From positions 248,001 through 312,000 of the forward strand of contig NW_024881563.1 of NCBI RefSeq assembly GCF_019059575.1: DNA of 64,000 nucleotides, in the 5' to 3' direction. Origin of the DNA: Amphibalanus amphitrite. Its lineage: Eukaryota > Arthropoda > Thecostraca > Balanomorpha > Balanidae. Position 1 is the first letter of the stretch. Each line of letters begins with the position of its first letter. Below the pieces are notes generated by a model. That model was not told the DNA's origin. It saw only the letters and a program-made list of their open reading frames with translations, and did not search any database. Both the position numbers and the translations under genes were made by a program. Below are positions 1-9,219 of this stretch, one piece after another.

Positions 1-17
1 CCGTCTTACATTTGATC

Positions 18-953
18 ATGGCTACCTCTCAGCCTTTCGCAGCTTCAGTTGGTTTGCCTACTTTTTCTGGCCCTTCTGGCTCGATTACGAGGTTCATTCA
101 GGATTTTGAAACGTTTTCACTCTTGCAAGGTTTTGATGCAACCAAACAAGCTTCACTTTTGCCGTTGTGTCTTTCCGGGGTAGCTAGGGACGCATACGAT
201 TGTTTGCCGGAAGAGTCACGTAAAACTGTCAAAGCTGCCTTCATCGGCCTTCGTAAGGCTTTCCCCTCTCGTGGTGTCGTCGAGGCCCAGGTCCAGCTGA
301 GGGCTGTGAAGTTTGATCAGAATGCTGACCTAGACTCCTTTGTGATTCGCCTCAGGGGCTTAGTCTCAGCCGCATTCCCTGATAGTGACGAGGAGGGACT
401 TTTGTTCAATTACTTTCTGCAGTCACTCCCGTTGACTTTCCAATCGAAGCTCGTCTCAGATGGTGTCACTACTTTTGAGGCTGCAGTCGCGTCGATTCGC
501 AACATGTGCTGTGCAGCTCGACTTGCTGGTGCCCAGGCTGCACCAGTGAGACAGGTCTCCTCGGAGACAGAGGCTCTCCGCGACAGGGTAAAGGAGCTCG
601 AGGGACAGCTAGCTCGCCTGCAGCGTCCCAGTAGACCGATGAGACAGGATAGGACGTGCTTTTGTTGTGGGAGGAAGGGACACGTCAGACGGGATTGTCG
701 CCATAGGAACTCGGTGTGTTACCGCTGTGGTGGCAAGGGTCATCTGTCCTCAGTGTGTCAGATTGAGTCGGGAAACTCCCAGTGGGTCCCCGCCACCGTC
801 CCGACGGTAGGACCCGCTCAACAGCAGGTCAGAGGGACGCCAGGCGTGCCTCAGGCGCTTCCGCCGCCCGCACCGGCCAGTCAGCTGACCGCGCTCAGTC
901 GCGCGCCGGTCCCGAGCAGCGCTCCGGCGGCGAGTCTAGCTCTGCCTCGGTAG
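18..953 (+). CDS. gag: Gag polyprotein of Ty3/gypsy element
   Basis: Structural nucleocapsid precursor of the retrotransposon, 311 codons from the ATG at 18. The upstream in-frame TTG at 12 is not a credible eukaryotic start. Residues ~20-170 form a retrotransposon-gag-like helical region. Residues ~180-205 are a short charged segment, possibly coiled coil. Two CCHC zinc knuckles (C-x2-C-x4-H-x4-C) lie near residues 214-245 (CFCCGRKGHVRRDC and CYRCGGKGHLSSVC) and would bind genomic RNA. The C-terminus is Pro/Ala-rich and overlaps pol. A frameshift signal at 770-818 lies just after the second knuckle, so most ribosomes would finish Gag and a minority would make Gag-Pol. Confidence 0.93.
   Translation: MATSQPFAASVGLPTFSGPSGSITRFIQDFETFSLLQGFDATKQASLLPLCLSGVARDAYDCLPEESRKTVKAAFIGLRKAFPSRGVVEAQVQLRAVKFDQNADLDSFVIRLRGLVSAAFPDSDEEGLLFNYFLQSLPLTFQSKLVSDGVTTFEAAVASIRNMCCAARLAGAQAAPVRQVSSETEALRDRVKELEGQLARLQRPSRPMRQDRTCFCCGRKGHVRRDCRHRNSVCYRCGGKGHLSSVCQIESGNSQWVPATVPTVGPAQQQVRGTPGVPQALPPPAPASQLTALSRAPVPSSAPAASLALPR
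770..818 (+). promoter_or_regulatory. -1 programmed ribosomal frameshift signal (gag-pol)
   Basis: GGGAAAC at 770-776 fits the X-XXY-YYZ slippery heptamer, and the gag frame reads it as G GGA AAC, the phase required for a -1 slip. The pol frame is open from exactly here because its last upstream stop is 764-766. A stem-loop follows: 781-789 (AGTGGGTCC) pairs with 810-818 (GGACCCGCT, one G-U), and a second stem, 795-800 (ACCGTC) with 803-808 (GACGGT), lies inside it. The spacer is 4-7 nt depending on how far the stem base closes. Slippery site, spacer and structure are all present. Confidence 0.85.
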
Positions 954-3900
954 TTCCCGATAGAGTCGTACCTCTGAGGAACGACATGACTTTTGATGGT
1001 GTAGTTGGAGGGGTTAATTGTTCACTTTTGTTGGATACAGGAAGTTCAATTAATTTGCTTAGTAAGAGCGTTTTTGACGTTTTACCCCACCAGCCACCGC
1101 TCATGAAGACTTCAACGCAGGCTAAGACAGCAACCCAAGATCCCTTGCCTTTGCTGGGTAAAGTAAAGACTTCACTCAAGCTGGGAGGACAGACAACTGC
1201 AGTTTCGTTTTCCCTGACCGATAGCATTGACGTTCCCGTCTTGCTGGGATTGGAGTTTTTGTCAGCCTGCCCATGTGTCGTGGATGTTTCCAGGGGACAG
1301 CTCGTGATGACACCATCTCGGGTGGTGCGATCGGTGTCAGCTTCAGTTATTTCCGTAGGCCGAGTTATTTTGCAGCACGATTTGTCCGTCCCTCCGGGTC
1401 ATGAGCTGATCATTCCGGGATTCGTTCCAAATGTTGATTTCAGTGGTCCAGCGATGTTAGAGCCGTCTGCTGACATCGAGGGACTCGAGTTTGTGCCGTC
1501 CATGGTTACAGTGTCCGGTCAGGCCGTCCCTTGTGTCGTCCGGAATGTTTCCACTGAGCCAGTGACCATTCCGAAGCGTTTTGAGCTGGGACAACTCGAA
1601 GTGGGTGTAGCCGAGCATCCGCTTTATCCTGAGAGCCAATCCAAGTCGGACTGGCGAGCTGATTTAATTTCTCAGTTGTCCGGTGCCGATCTCAGTGAGT
1701 CTGAGAAGGAGCGAGTAATTTCTTTATTTTCAACTTACGAGGACATGATAGATGGTCATGTTGGATTTACTCCTCTGATCCAGCATCGTATCGATATGGT
1801 CGACGCCCCGCCTGTGAGATCATCTCCTCGCAGGATCCCTCCGTTTCAGCAGGATCAGGTGAAAGCTGAATTGGATCGTATGGTGAAAGCTGGAATTTTG
1901 GAGGAAAACTTCGGCAGTTGCTGGGGCTCACCGATTTGTGTGGTGACAAAGAAGGATGGTAGCATTCGCATTTGTGCAGATTTGCGTCGCGTTAATGCCC
2001 TTACCCGAATTCCGGCGTATGGGATTCCGCGTATTGATGTCATTTTGGATTCCCTCGGAGGTTGCTCTTTATTTTGTGTGCTGGATCTGAAGCAGTTCTT
2101 TTATCAGATCGGCATGTGCCCTGAAGACGCCGATAAGACGACTATCGTCACTCCGTTCGGCTCGTATCGTCACCGCCGTATGCCGCTAGGTATCAGCGGT
2201 GCGCCGATGACTTGTGCGCGCCTCATGGATCTGGTACTCCGTGATCTGCCTCCTGACACAGCTTGGCCTTATTTTGATGACATTTTGATCGGCGGCAACG
2301 ATTTTTCCGATGTGATGGGGAAGTTGGAGCTGGTTTTGAGCCGGCTACACGCTGCAGGTTTGACTATTAATTTGAGCAAGTGCTCATTTTTCCAGAAGAG
2401 CGTTAAGTTTTTGGGCCATGTGATTTCCAGTGAGGGCGTCGCTGTCGATCCAGACAAAATCGACAAAGTGGCGAAGTGGCCTGTTCCGCGCACGGCCAAG
2501 CAGCTAGCCTCTTTTCTGGGAATGGCCAGCTACATGCGAAAGCATGTGAAAGATTTCGCCCTCGTCGCCGCGCCTCTGCAGAAACTTCTGCACAAGGACA
2601 CTCGATTTCAGTGGTCCGATGAGGCCCAGACGTCGTTCGACCGGCTGCGTCGAGCATTGTGTGAGGCGCCGATCCTCGCAGTTCCCGACTTCAGGCCTGA
2701 CTCTGGCACATTTATTCTCGAGACCGACGCTTCTCTCGAGGCGGCTGGTGCTTGTCTGAAGCAGCGTTTTGGTGATGATGAGAAGGTGATTGCCTATGGC
2801 AGTCATCGATTTTCAAAAGCTCAGACCAATTACAGCACCACTAAGAGAGAGCTACTGGCAGTGGTGATTTTTGTCGAGAAGTTTGCCCCGTACCTTCTCG
2901 GTCGACAGTTCGTTATCCGCACTGACCATTCATCGCTCCGTTGGATAATGAATTTCCGCAACCCTACCGGCATTATCGCTCGTTGGCTTGAGATCCTCGC
3001 GCGATTTCAGTTCTCAATTGAGCACCGCCCGGGCGCTGAGCACGTGCTGGCTGACGCCCTCAGCAGACTCCCGGCTGATGACGTCACTGACAAGGCGTGT
3101 CAGACTGAGCCGCTCGGTTCTGAGCAGACACTTCGTGTGACTGCGACCGACTGGTCCACCAGCTTCATCAGAGCTGAGCAGGACGCTGATCCAGACATCT
3201 GTGAGATGACACGGCATCTGTCTGCGGGCAGAAAGCCAAAGAAGCGCGAGCTCCACTCGCCTGACGCGAGTCAATTCCTTTCGCAGTGGTCACGCTTGCG
3301 GCTGATTGACGGAGTACTGTACCGAGTTTACAGACGACAGCCGCATGACTCTGATCAGTTGCAGTTTGTTCTGCCCAGATCTCTGATTGCCGGTACGCTG
3401 GCATCACTTCACGCTGGACCAGCTGGAGGCCATTTTGCGGCCGATAAGCTGTTTGAGCAGGTCCGTCTCCGATTCTGGTGGCCCAAGATGAGAACCGCCA
3501 TTGACGATTTCTGTAAGCACTGCTCTCAGTGTGGATCCAGGAATGCTCCTATTCCCGCGCCCAGAGCGTCTCTTGGCGAGCTCTCGGCGAGTGAGCCACT
3601 CGAGGTTGTTGGCCTCGACATTCTCTCGTCTCTGCCGGAGACGGCCAGTGGCCACAAGCATATCCTGCTGGTTGTTGACCATTTCTCTCGGTGGGTGGAG
3701 GCTTACCCGCTGAAGACGCAGGAGGCAACTGAAGTTGCATCGGTGTTTGTGAATGAGTTTGTGTCCCGATTTGGTTGTCCCAGACGGGTCCACTCTGATC
3801 GCGGAGGCTGCTTTGTTGGGGAAGTAATGAGACTGACTTGTGAGATGATGGGGATTGATCAGTCAAAGACGACTAGTTTTCATCCCCAGGCCAACTCCAT

Positions 3901-4795
3901 CGTGGAGAGGACCAATCGTACGCTGCTGAGCATGTTTTCAAAGTTTCTGGAGAACCATCAGCATGCCGAGTGGGACCGGAATCTGCCACTGTTACTGCTT
4001 GGGTTGCGCTCCCAAGTACACCGGTCACTGGGCGTTTCTCCCTACTGTGTCCTGTTCGGGCGTGAGCCTCGTCTGCCCGTTCAGCTTGAGCTCGGTGAGC
4101 CGATCAAAGGTCGGACAAAGTCCATCACTGAGTACTTGGACGAGCTCAGATCTAACCTGAGGAGCTTCCACAGTGCGGCTCTTCAGAAGTCGCGAGAGAG
4201 CCATAGGAAAAACAAGTGTATTTATGATCGGAGAATTCATGATTTCAATTTCATGCCAGGAGACAAGGTTTATTTACACAAAGGCGTGGTTCCCAGGGGA
4301 GCGTACTACAAGTTTCTGAGACCCTGGAAGCCGGCAGTCGTTGTCGACAAGGTCGGAGAGTTAAATTATAGGATACGAGTGCTAGGTGCAAAGTCGACAT
4401 TGCTGGTCCATCACAATCGTCTCAAGCCTCGAGTGTGTGATGACGTAGATCCAGCGCCGGGACAGTCGACTCCCGCCCCAGTGGGAGGTGGGACTCGCTC
4501 GGGCTCTGCGCTGAGGGGTGGAGGTGGCATTGACAGTGAGATAAATGGGTTTCAGTGGAATGGGCATTCAAGTGTACCAGCTGAACCTGTGAATCCTGTC
4601 GAGCAGCCAGACCGAGCCCCTCATCCGTTCCTGATCCCGTCTTATATGCTTTTCACTCCCCAAGTGATGTGTGATACTCAGGCGAGCTCGAGAGATGAGC
4701 AGACTGTTGTGGGTCCCGCGAGGCCACTACCCGCTCCCCGTAGGTCAGCTAGGAGCACAAAGGGCGTGCCTCCAGACCGCCTGACCTATGACTAG
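770..4795 (+). CDS. pol: Pol polyprotein (protease-RT-RNase H-integrase) of Ty3/gypsy element
   Basis: The pol frame is -1 relative to gag and opens after a TGA at 764-766. It has no initiating ATG near its 5' end, so it is expected to be made by frameshifting at 770-776. Numbering from 770: aspartic protease LLLDTGSS near residue 86; reverse transcriptase with catalytic YFDD near 500; RNase H (ETDAS, KREL, RTDHSSL) near 650-730; integrase HHCC zinc domain (H-x-G-G-H, C-x2-C) near 880-922; DDE triad at GLDI (~949), HSDRG (~1009) and SIVERT (~1047). A C-terminal tail of ~230 residues follows, with a basic MPGDKVYL / HHNRLKPR segment. All catalytic residues I looked for are present and there is no internal stop. 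Confidence 0.95.
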   Translation, partial: GKLPVGPRHRPDGRTRSTAGQRDARRASGASAARTGQSADRAQSRAGPEQRSGGESSSASVVPDRVVPLRNDMTFDGVVGGVNCSLLLDTGSSINLLSKSVFDVLPHQPPLMKTSTQAKTATQDPLPLLGKVKTSLKLGGQTTAVSFSLTDSIDVPVLLGLEFLSACPCVVDVSRGQLVMTPSRVVRSVSASVISVGRVILQHDLSVPPGHELIIPGFVPNVDFSGPAMLEPSADIEGLEFVPSMVTVSGQAVPCVVRNVSTEPVTIPKRFELGQLEVGVAEHPLYPESQSKSDWRADLISQLSGADLSESEKERVISLFSTYEDMIDGHVGFTPLIQHRIDMVDAPPVRSSPRRIPPFQQDQVKAELDRMVKAGILEENFGSCWGSPICVVTKKDGSIRICADLRRVNALTRIPAYGIPRIDVILDSLGGCSLFCVLDLKQFFYQIGMCPEDADKTTIVTPFGSYRHRRMPLGISGAPMTCARLMDLVLRDLPPDTAWPYFDDILIGGNDFSDVMGKLELVLSRLHAAGLTINLSKCSFFQKSVKFLGHVISSEGVAVDPDKIDKVAKWPVPRTAKQLASFLGMASYMRKHVKDFALVAAPLQKLLHKDTRFQWSDEAQTSFDRLRRALCEAPILAVPDFRPDSGTFILETDASLEAAGACLKQRFGDDEKVIAYGSHRFSKAQTNYSTTKRELLAVVIFVEKFAPYLLGRQFVIRTDHSSLRWIMNFRNPTGIIARWLEILARFQFSIEHRPGAEHVLADALSRLPADDVTDKACQTEPLGSEQTLRVTATDWSTSFIRAEQDADPDICEMTRHLSAGRKPKKRELHSPDASQFLSQWSRLRLIDGVLYRVYRRQPHDSDQLQFVLPRSLIAGTLASLHAGPAGGHFAADKLFEQVRLRFWWPKMRTAIDDFCKHCSQCGSRNAPIPAPRASLGELSASEPLEVVGLDILSSLPETASGHKHILLVVDHFSRWVEAYPLKTQEATEVASVFVNEFVSRFGCPRRVHSDRGGCFVGEVMRLTCEMMGIDQSKTTSFHPQANSIVERTNRTLLSMFSKFLENHQHAEWDRNLPLLLLGLRSQVHRSLGVSPYCVLFGREPRLPVQLELGEPIKGRTKSITEYLDELRSNLRSFHSAALQKSRESHRKNKCIYDRRIHDFNFMPGDKVYLHKGVVPRGAYYKFLRPWKPAVVVDKVGELNYRIRVLGAKSTLLVHHNRLKPRVCDDVDPAPGQSTPAPVGGGTRSGSALRGGGGIDSEINGFQWNGHSSVPAEPVNPVEQPDRAPHPFLIPSYMLFTPQVMCDTQASSRDEQTVVGPARPLPAPRRSARSTKGVPPDRLTYD

Positions 4796-5148
4796 TTTTG
4801 CTGTTTTTGTGTTAGTTAGGTGAGTAGAATGCGTGATTGTTCAGCGTGATATTATCGGACAGCAGTTACTGATAAGTGATATGGGCATTGTAGCGGACAG
4901 CGTCTGAATTGTATACGAATTCTAGTCGGTGTTGTGCCTTTGGTGAATGAAGGTAGCGCTCGCCTGTGCTTGGAAAGTTTCTGTACCGGAAATGGCTGAT
5001 AATCATAACGTTTCTGAGGTCGTCATCTGAAGAAGCATTAGTGACATTACTGATGACGCGGTGTGTTTGCTGCGTCTCTGTGACTGTTGGTGATCCGGCT
5101 ACCGAAATACGTTTACTCGCGTGTCTTTTTTTCCATTAGGGGGGAGAG
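4796..5148 (+). other. Gypsy 3' non-coding region and polypurine tract
   Basis: No ORF or recognisable domain lies between the pol stop and the LTR. The last 11 bases, AGGGGGGAGAG (5138-5148), form a polypurine tract directly abutting the TG of the LTR, as needed for priming of plus-strand DNA synthesis. Confidence 0.8.
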
Positions 5149-5551
5149 TGTAAGTGGTGCACTGTTTAACGCGTTATTATTATTTAGTTGTCGCTTTCCT
5201 TTTGTCCGGCGGATGTGACGTCCTGCGCGACCTGTCACGTGACCGCCCGGCGCCGACCAATCGCGTGCCGTCCGGCCCTGCGCCGGCCGGGGGTCGGGGC
5301 GTGTCCGCGCAGGTGGGCTATTTCCGTGCCGACCGCTGTGAAGTGCACATGGTGATTGAGTGCGTCTGATCTCGAACGGACGCGGTTTGAAGGACGCGGT
5401 TTGAAGGACGCGGTTTGAAGGACGCGGTTTGAAGGACGCGGGCTTTGTTGGCCAGACTATGGTTCTAATAAATTAGAAGATGACCGACTGCTGTGTTGGC
5501 CCGCGTGCTCGAGAGCCGACGCCGACGTCGTCGCCCCGGCCCACGCTTACA
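5149..5551 (+). repeat. 3' LTR of Ty3/gypsy element (403 bp)
   Basis: Begins TGTAAG right after the polypurine tract and ends CTTACA, a perfect 6-bp terminal inversion with TG...CA ends. It contains a poly(A) signal AATAAA at 5467-5472. A GC-rich body holds four perfect tandem copies of a 14-bp unit, GGACGCGGTTTGAA, at 5378-5433, plus a partial fifth. Downstream the sequence changes at once to the GGGTA array, so the insertion target was the array. Confidence 0.9.
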
Positions 5552-5934
5552 GGGTAAGGGTAGGGTGGGGTAGGGTAGGGTAGGGTAGGGTAGTGTAGGG
5601 GTAGAGGTAGGGGTAGGGTAGGGTAGGGTAGGGTAGGGTAGGGGTAGGGTAGGGTATGGTAGGGTAGTGTAAGGGTAGGGTAGGGTAGTGTAAGGGTAGG
5701 GTAGGGTAGGGTAGGGTAGGGCAGTGTAGGGGTAGGGTAGGGTAGGGTAGGGTAGGGTAGGGTAGGTAAGGGTAATTTAGGGGTAGGGTTAGGGTAGGGT
5801 AGGGTAGGGTAGGGTAAGGGTAGGGTAGGATAGGGTAGTGTAAGGGTAGGGTAGGGTAGGGTATGGTAGGGTAGGGTAGGGTAGTGTAGGGGTAGGGTTG
5901 GGTAGGGGTAGGGTAGGGTAGGGTAGGGTAGGGT
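5552..5934 (+). repeat. GGGTA pentanucleotide array 1
   Basis: About 380 bp of imperfect (GGGTA)n with variants GGGGTA, GTGTA and GGGTAA. The unit resembles a telomere repeat with one T missing (TAGGG versus TTAGGG/TTAGG). The G-rich strand has many GGG runs with 2-nt loops and could form G-quadruplexes. The ORF on the minus strand, a monotonous Tyr-Pro-Thr-Leu protein, is a by-product of the repeat. Confidence 0.95.
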
Positions 5935-6136
5935 TGAATTGAGTAAAATCCTAACTTACAAAGGACTCGAACAACTCGCATGCATCACCATCATACTTTA
6001 CAGTTCAATTAAAAGCAGTTACCCAGTTCTTCACAAATAATACCAATAAAAATGCAAGCTTCTACACCCAAACTAATGCACCCGTTAATCATACATATCA
6101 AAACATACAGTTATCGCGTAAACCTGTACCTCTAGT
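5935..6136 (+). repeat. ~200-bp tail following GGGTA array, copy 1
   Basis: This unique-looking segment, from just after the array to CTGTACCTCTAGT, is repeated with only a few differences at 11365-11567, again directly after a GGGTA array and in the same orientation. Array plus tail therefore behave as one repeated unit rather than two chance pentamer tracts. It contains no coding potential. Confidence 0.85.
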
Positions 6137-7129
6137 CTACTATTATAAATCTTAAAAAGTTCCACGCCGCCGTCGGGGTTACTCCCTAAAAGGCTTATTA
6201 CGGCGCCGTCGATTGACGCAGGAGGGTGAAATTTTCACGACTCGTGGGTCACGTCATTCAACAGGTCGCATTAAATTTTGGGCACGATGCGGCCGGGGGT
6301 GCGCCCGTGGCGCGTGCTCATGTGCGCCATAGGGTTAGCATTAGAATCGGCATAAACACTTATTAAACAGGCTATTGCTCGGAAACGGTGAGGGCTACGG
6401 GGGTGAAATTTTCATGCCAAGTCGAGCGCGTGCACTCATTTGTCGTATTAAATTTTCGAGGGGGTTGGTTCAGCGGTGTGCACGTGGTGGGGCCGCGACC
6501 GGTGCCGAGCATAAGGCACGTGCTTTAGGCTCAGTTGTTCGCTTAGAAAACTGAGTGAAAAGCATCAGAGCCAACGAAGGCCGACACAAGGCACCGCTCG
6601 CCAAGGGGATTCGCCAGTAAAAACAATGGACGCCATTTAAAGGAAAAGGGCCACCTTTAACATGGGGTTTGAAACTGAGATAGCCATCTTGTAGCCCGTG
6701 TCCGAAAACCCCGAGAGTCTACCTCCTTACCGCCGATTTCGGCCTCCATTCGTAGGTATCGGCAATTTTAAAAGAAAATATGCCAGGAATGCGGTCTTAT
6801 CCCAAGAATGCGTTCTTATCCTGTAATACAGCCACCCGCGGCGAGGCTTTGGTTTTTAACCAATCAGCTGCAATCAGCTCAGCTTTAACCAATCAGCTTA
6901 TCTGACACAATCCGACGAGTCTGTCTTCTGAAGGCTGATTGGCTTAAGTGTGACGTCATCGCTATGACATCATACAGAAGGTGCGGTAGAGAGTACAAAC
7001 ATAGTACCAATATGTTAAATAGTTTGAAATAATTTTTTGCGAATTATGCACTTCTGGCACCAGATTTAAAAAGAAAATGAAAAATAATAATGTCAAAATG
7101 AAAAGCAACGATATCTTCATATTTCACGG
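6137..7129. other. Non-coding stretch with promoter-like motif cluster
   Basis: I see no convincing gene. Around 6225-6410 the phrase GGTGAAATTTTCA occurs twice, suggesting an old internal duplication. At 6860-6958 there are two CCAATCAG boxes (6860 and 6889), an inverted one (CTGATTGG, 6935) and a perfect cAMP-response element TGACGTCA (6951-6958). That resembles a vertebrate or invertebrate promoter but no downstream ORF was recognised. Confidence 0.4.
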
Positions 7130-8446
7130 AGGTGGCACTTTTCCTTTAATTGCGTCCCAGAAAAGCTATTTCTGGCATCTAAAAGCTGACTCGCCCCAAA
7201 ATTGGTCCTCAGCACCTATTTGGTGGATACCAGCACCAATCATGGAAAATGACCTTAATTAGCTGTTTCTGGCACCTATTCATCGGTACGCCTTACTCTT
7301 TTTTCTGAATCTGGCACCTAAATGCTGAGCGTAGCACCAATCTAGTAGAAAAAGGAACTACTGGCTGGTAGAATCATGTTGTTCTGGTATAATGACCCCT
7401 GGAGTCTAGCCTAAAGGTTGCCAGTGCAGCCACACTCTAAAGACAGCCCCGTAGTGATCTCAGCATTGTATATGACGTTTAAGTAAGCAAATAATATTGA
7501 TTTGTTTGAAAAAAACAATGTCATTTAAATATTTAAAAGTATTTATTTGTAATGCTTAAAGGGAAACATTTTTGTGAGTAATTGTCTCGATTTTGACCAT
7601 TAAAACGGGTATTGTATTTTTTGACGTCATCAAATAGCTCCAAAAAAGAAATGTAATGTTTTCATTCCGTTCAAGGCCGCTGAAGAAACGCGAGATCTTG
7701 CGTGGGACATTGTCCGTTGTTTGCCGCGCAGAGTTGTGCCGTGGTTGTGCCTTTTTCATCCGTTTCTTACTTATGTGTGCATGAAGCTTTGATTTTGTTT
7801 TTGGTTATTGTGTGGCCGGTCAGTCAAACGCCCCTGTAGAAACCGGACGCTGCGTTTGATCGAGATGGAGTCAGACGATGATTGCAGAAAGCCAGAAAGC
7901 TAATAATATTGAAAAGAGGGCCGGTTGCGTGGCATGTCTGTTCAGAGTTGACATTTTGCTTTACTCCAGTTTATGACCTGAGAGCCTGGCTGGAAGTGAC
8001 GGATCCAAACTTTTCACGTTAAAATGGCTGAGGGTGCAATAATCTCTACATAGCGGGCTGGCATAGGAGCGTCTTGCTATGCTGCACCATAGCTGGCTAG
8101 TGATTCTCTTTTGGCTAGAAATGTCATTAATCATTATCTCCACTGGCGAAAATGGCACTTGACATCACCGAATGCAACGTTCATGTTTGTTAGGATACAT
8201 AAAATCAGGAAGATTACGCGAATTAGGTAGGCAAACGTGGAATAAAATAGGTGCTGGATGTTTTGGTTTTGGTGCTGAATCAGCAAACAGCAAATACGGA
8301 GTTCAACTAGACGATCTGGCAACTTTAGGCTGTGTGGAAGCAATTAGGTGCCAGATTCAGATATTAGGGTCGAATAAGCATTTTGGGGCTGATCAGCAAT
8401 TAGGTGCCAGGAACAGCTTTTTAGGGACCAGAAACAAATATTCCCC
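7130..8446. mobile_element. TIR element, copy 1 (non-autonomous, GGCACCTAA family)
   Basis: The segment is present in inverted orientation at 44442-46228 plus 50034-50122 (copy 2). Its ends are imperfect inverted repeats of about 65 bp built on CTTTCTGG.ACCTAA...GCCCCAAAA blocks. No transposase is visible; the small ORFs inside differ between copies. Copy 2 has a clear 9-bp target duplication, whereas none is evident for this copy, so its outer limits are approximate. Superfamily uncertain; a 9-bp duplication would suit a Mutator-like element. Confidence 0.65.
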
Positions 8447-8522
8447 AAAAACAATTAATTTGTTTTTGCAATATCTCAGCCGTTTCTGGGCCGATTTAGC
8501 TGAAACTTGGACTGTCGGTGGT

Positions 8523-9219
8523 AGTGTAGGGTAGGGTAGGGTAGGGTAGGGTAGGGTAGGGTAGGGTAGGGTAGGGTAGGGGATTGTAGGGTAGGGTTGG
8601 GTAGGGGATTGTAGGGTAGGGTAGGGTAGGGTAGGGGATTGTAGGGGATTGTAGGGTAGAGTTAGGTAGGGTAGGGTAGGGTAGGGTAGGGTAGGGTAGG
8701 GTAGGGTAGGGTAGGGTAGGGTAGGGTAAGGTAGGGTAGGGTAGGGTAGGGTAGTGTAAGGGTAGGGTAGGGTAGGGTAGGGTAGGGTAGGGTAGGGTAG
8801 GGTAGGGGTAGGGTAGGGTAGGGTAGGGTAGGGTAGTGTAAGGGTAGGGTATGGTAGGGTAGGGTAGGGTAGGTTAGTGTAGGAGTAGGGTAGGGTAGGG
8901 TAGGGTAGGAGTAGGGTAGGGGTAGGGTAGGGTAGGGTAGGGTAGGGTAGTGTAAGGGTAGGGTATGGTAGGGTAGGGTAGGGTAGGGTAGTGTAAGGGT
9001 AGGGTAGGGCAGGGTAGGGTAGGGTAGTGGAAAGGTAGGGTAGGGTAGGGTAGGGTAGGGTAGGAGTAGGGTAGGGTAGGGTAAGGGTAGGGTAAGGTAG
9101 GGTGGGGTAGGGTAGGGTAGGGTAGGAGTAGGGTAGGAGTAGGGTAGGGTAGGAGTAGGGTAGGGTAGGGTAGGGTAGGTAGGGTAGGTAGGGTAGGGTA
9201 GGGTAGGGTAGGGTAGGTA
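8523..9219 (+). repeat. GGGTA array 2, left part
   Basis: About 700 bp of imperfect GGGTA with scattered GGGGTA, GGATTGTA and GTGTA variants. It is one array with 11116-11364, split by the CACTG-ended element at 9220-11115. Long reading frames on the minus strand (Tyr-Pro-Thr-Leu repeats) are artefacts of the pentamer, which reads open in all three frames. Confidence 0.95.

Larger units (their letters stand above)
1..5551 (+). mobile_element. Ty3/gypsy LTR retrotransposon, 5' end cut by window edge
   Basis: The order gag, protease, RT, RNase H, integrase, polypurine tract and LTR is that of Ty3/gypsy (Metaviridae). The 3' LTR (5149-5551) is complete. Bases 5-10 (CTTACA) equal the last six bases of the 3' LTR, so the 5' LTR may end at base 10, giving an almost leaderless gag whose ATG is at 18; the four bases before that do not match the 3' LTR well, so this is only a possibility. 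Both ORFs are open, so the copy may be fairly young, but LTR-LTR divergence cannot be measured here. The element ends inside a GGGTA array. Confidence 0.93.

Noticed and set aside
12..17. Gag start at TTG 12
   Set aside because: Non-ATG start without need; ATG at 18 is in frame two codons later.
5552..5934. True telomere
   Set aside because: Pentamer is not the arthropod or vertebrate telomere repeat, the array is internal and imperfect, and the same unit recurs with a fixed tail.
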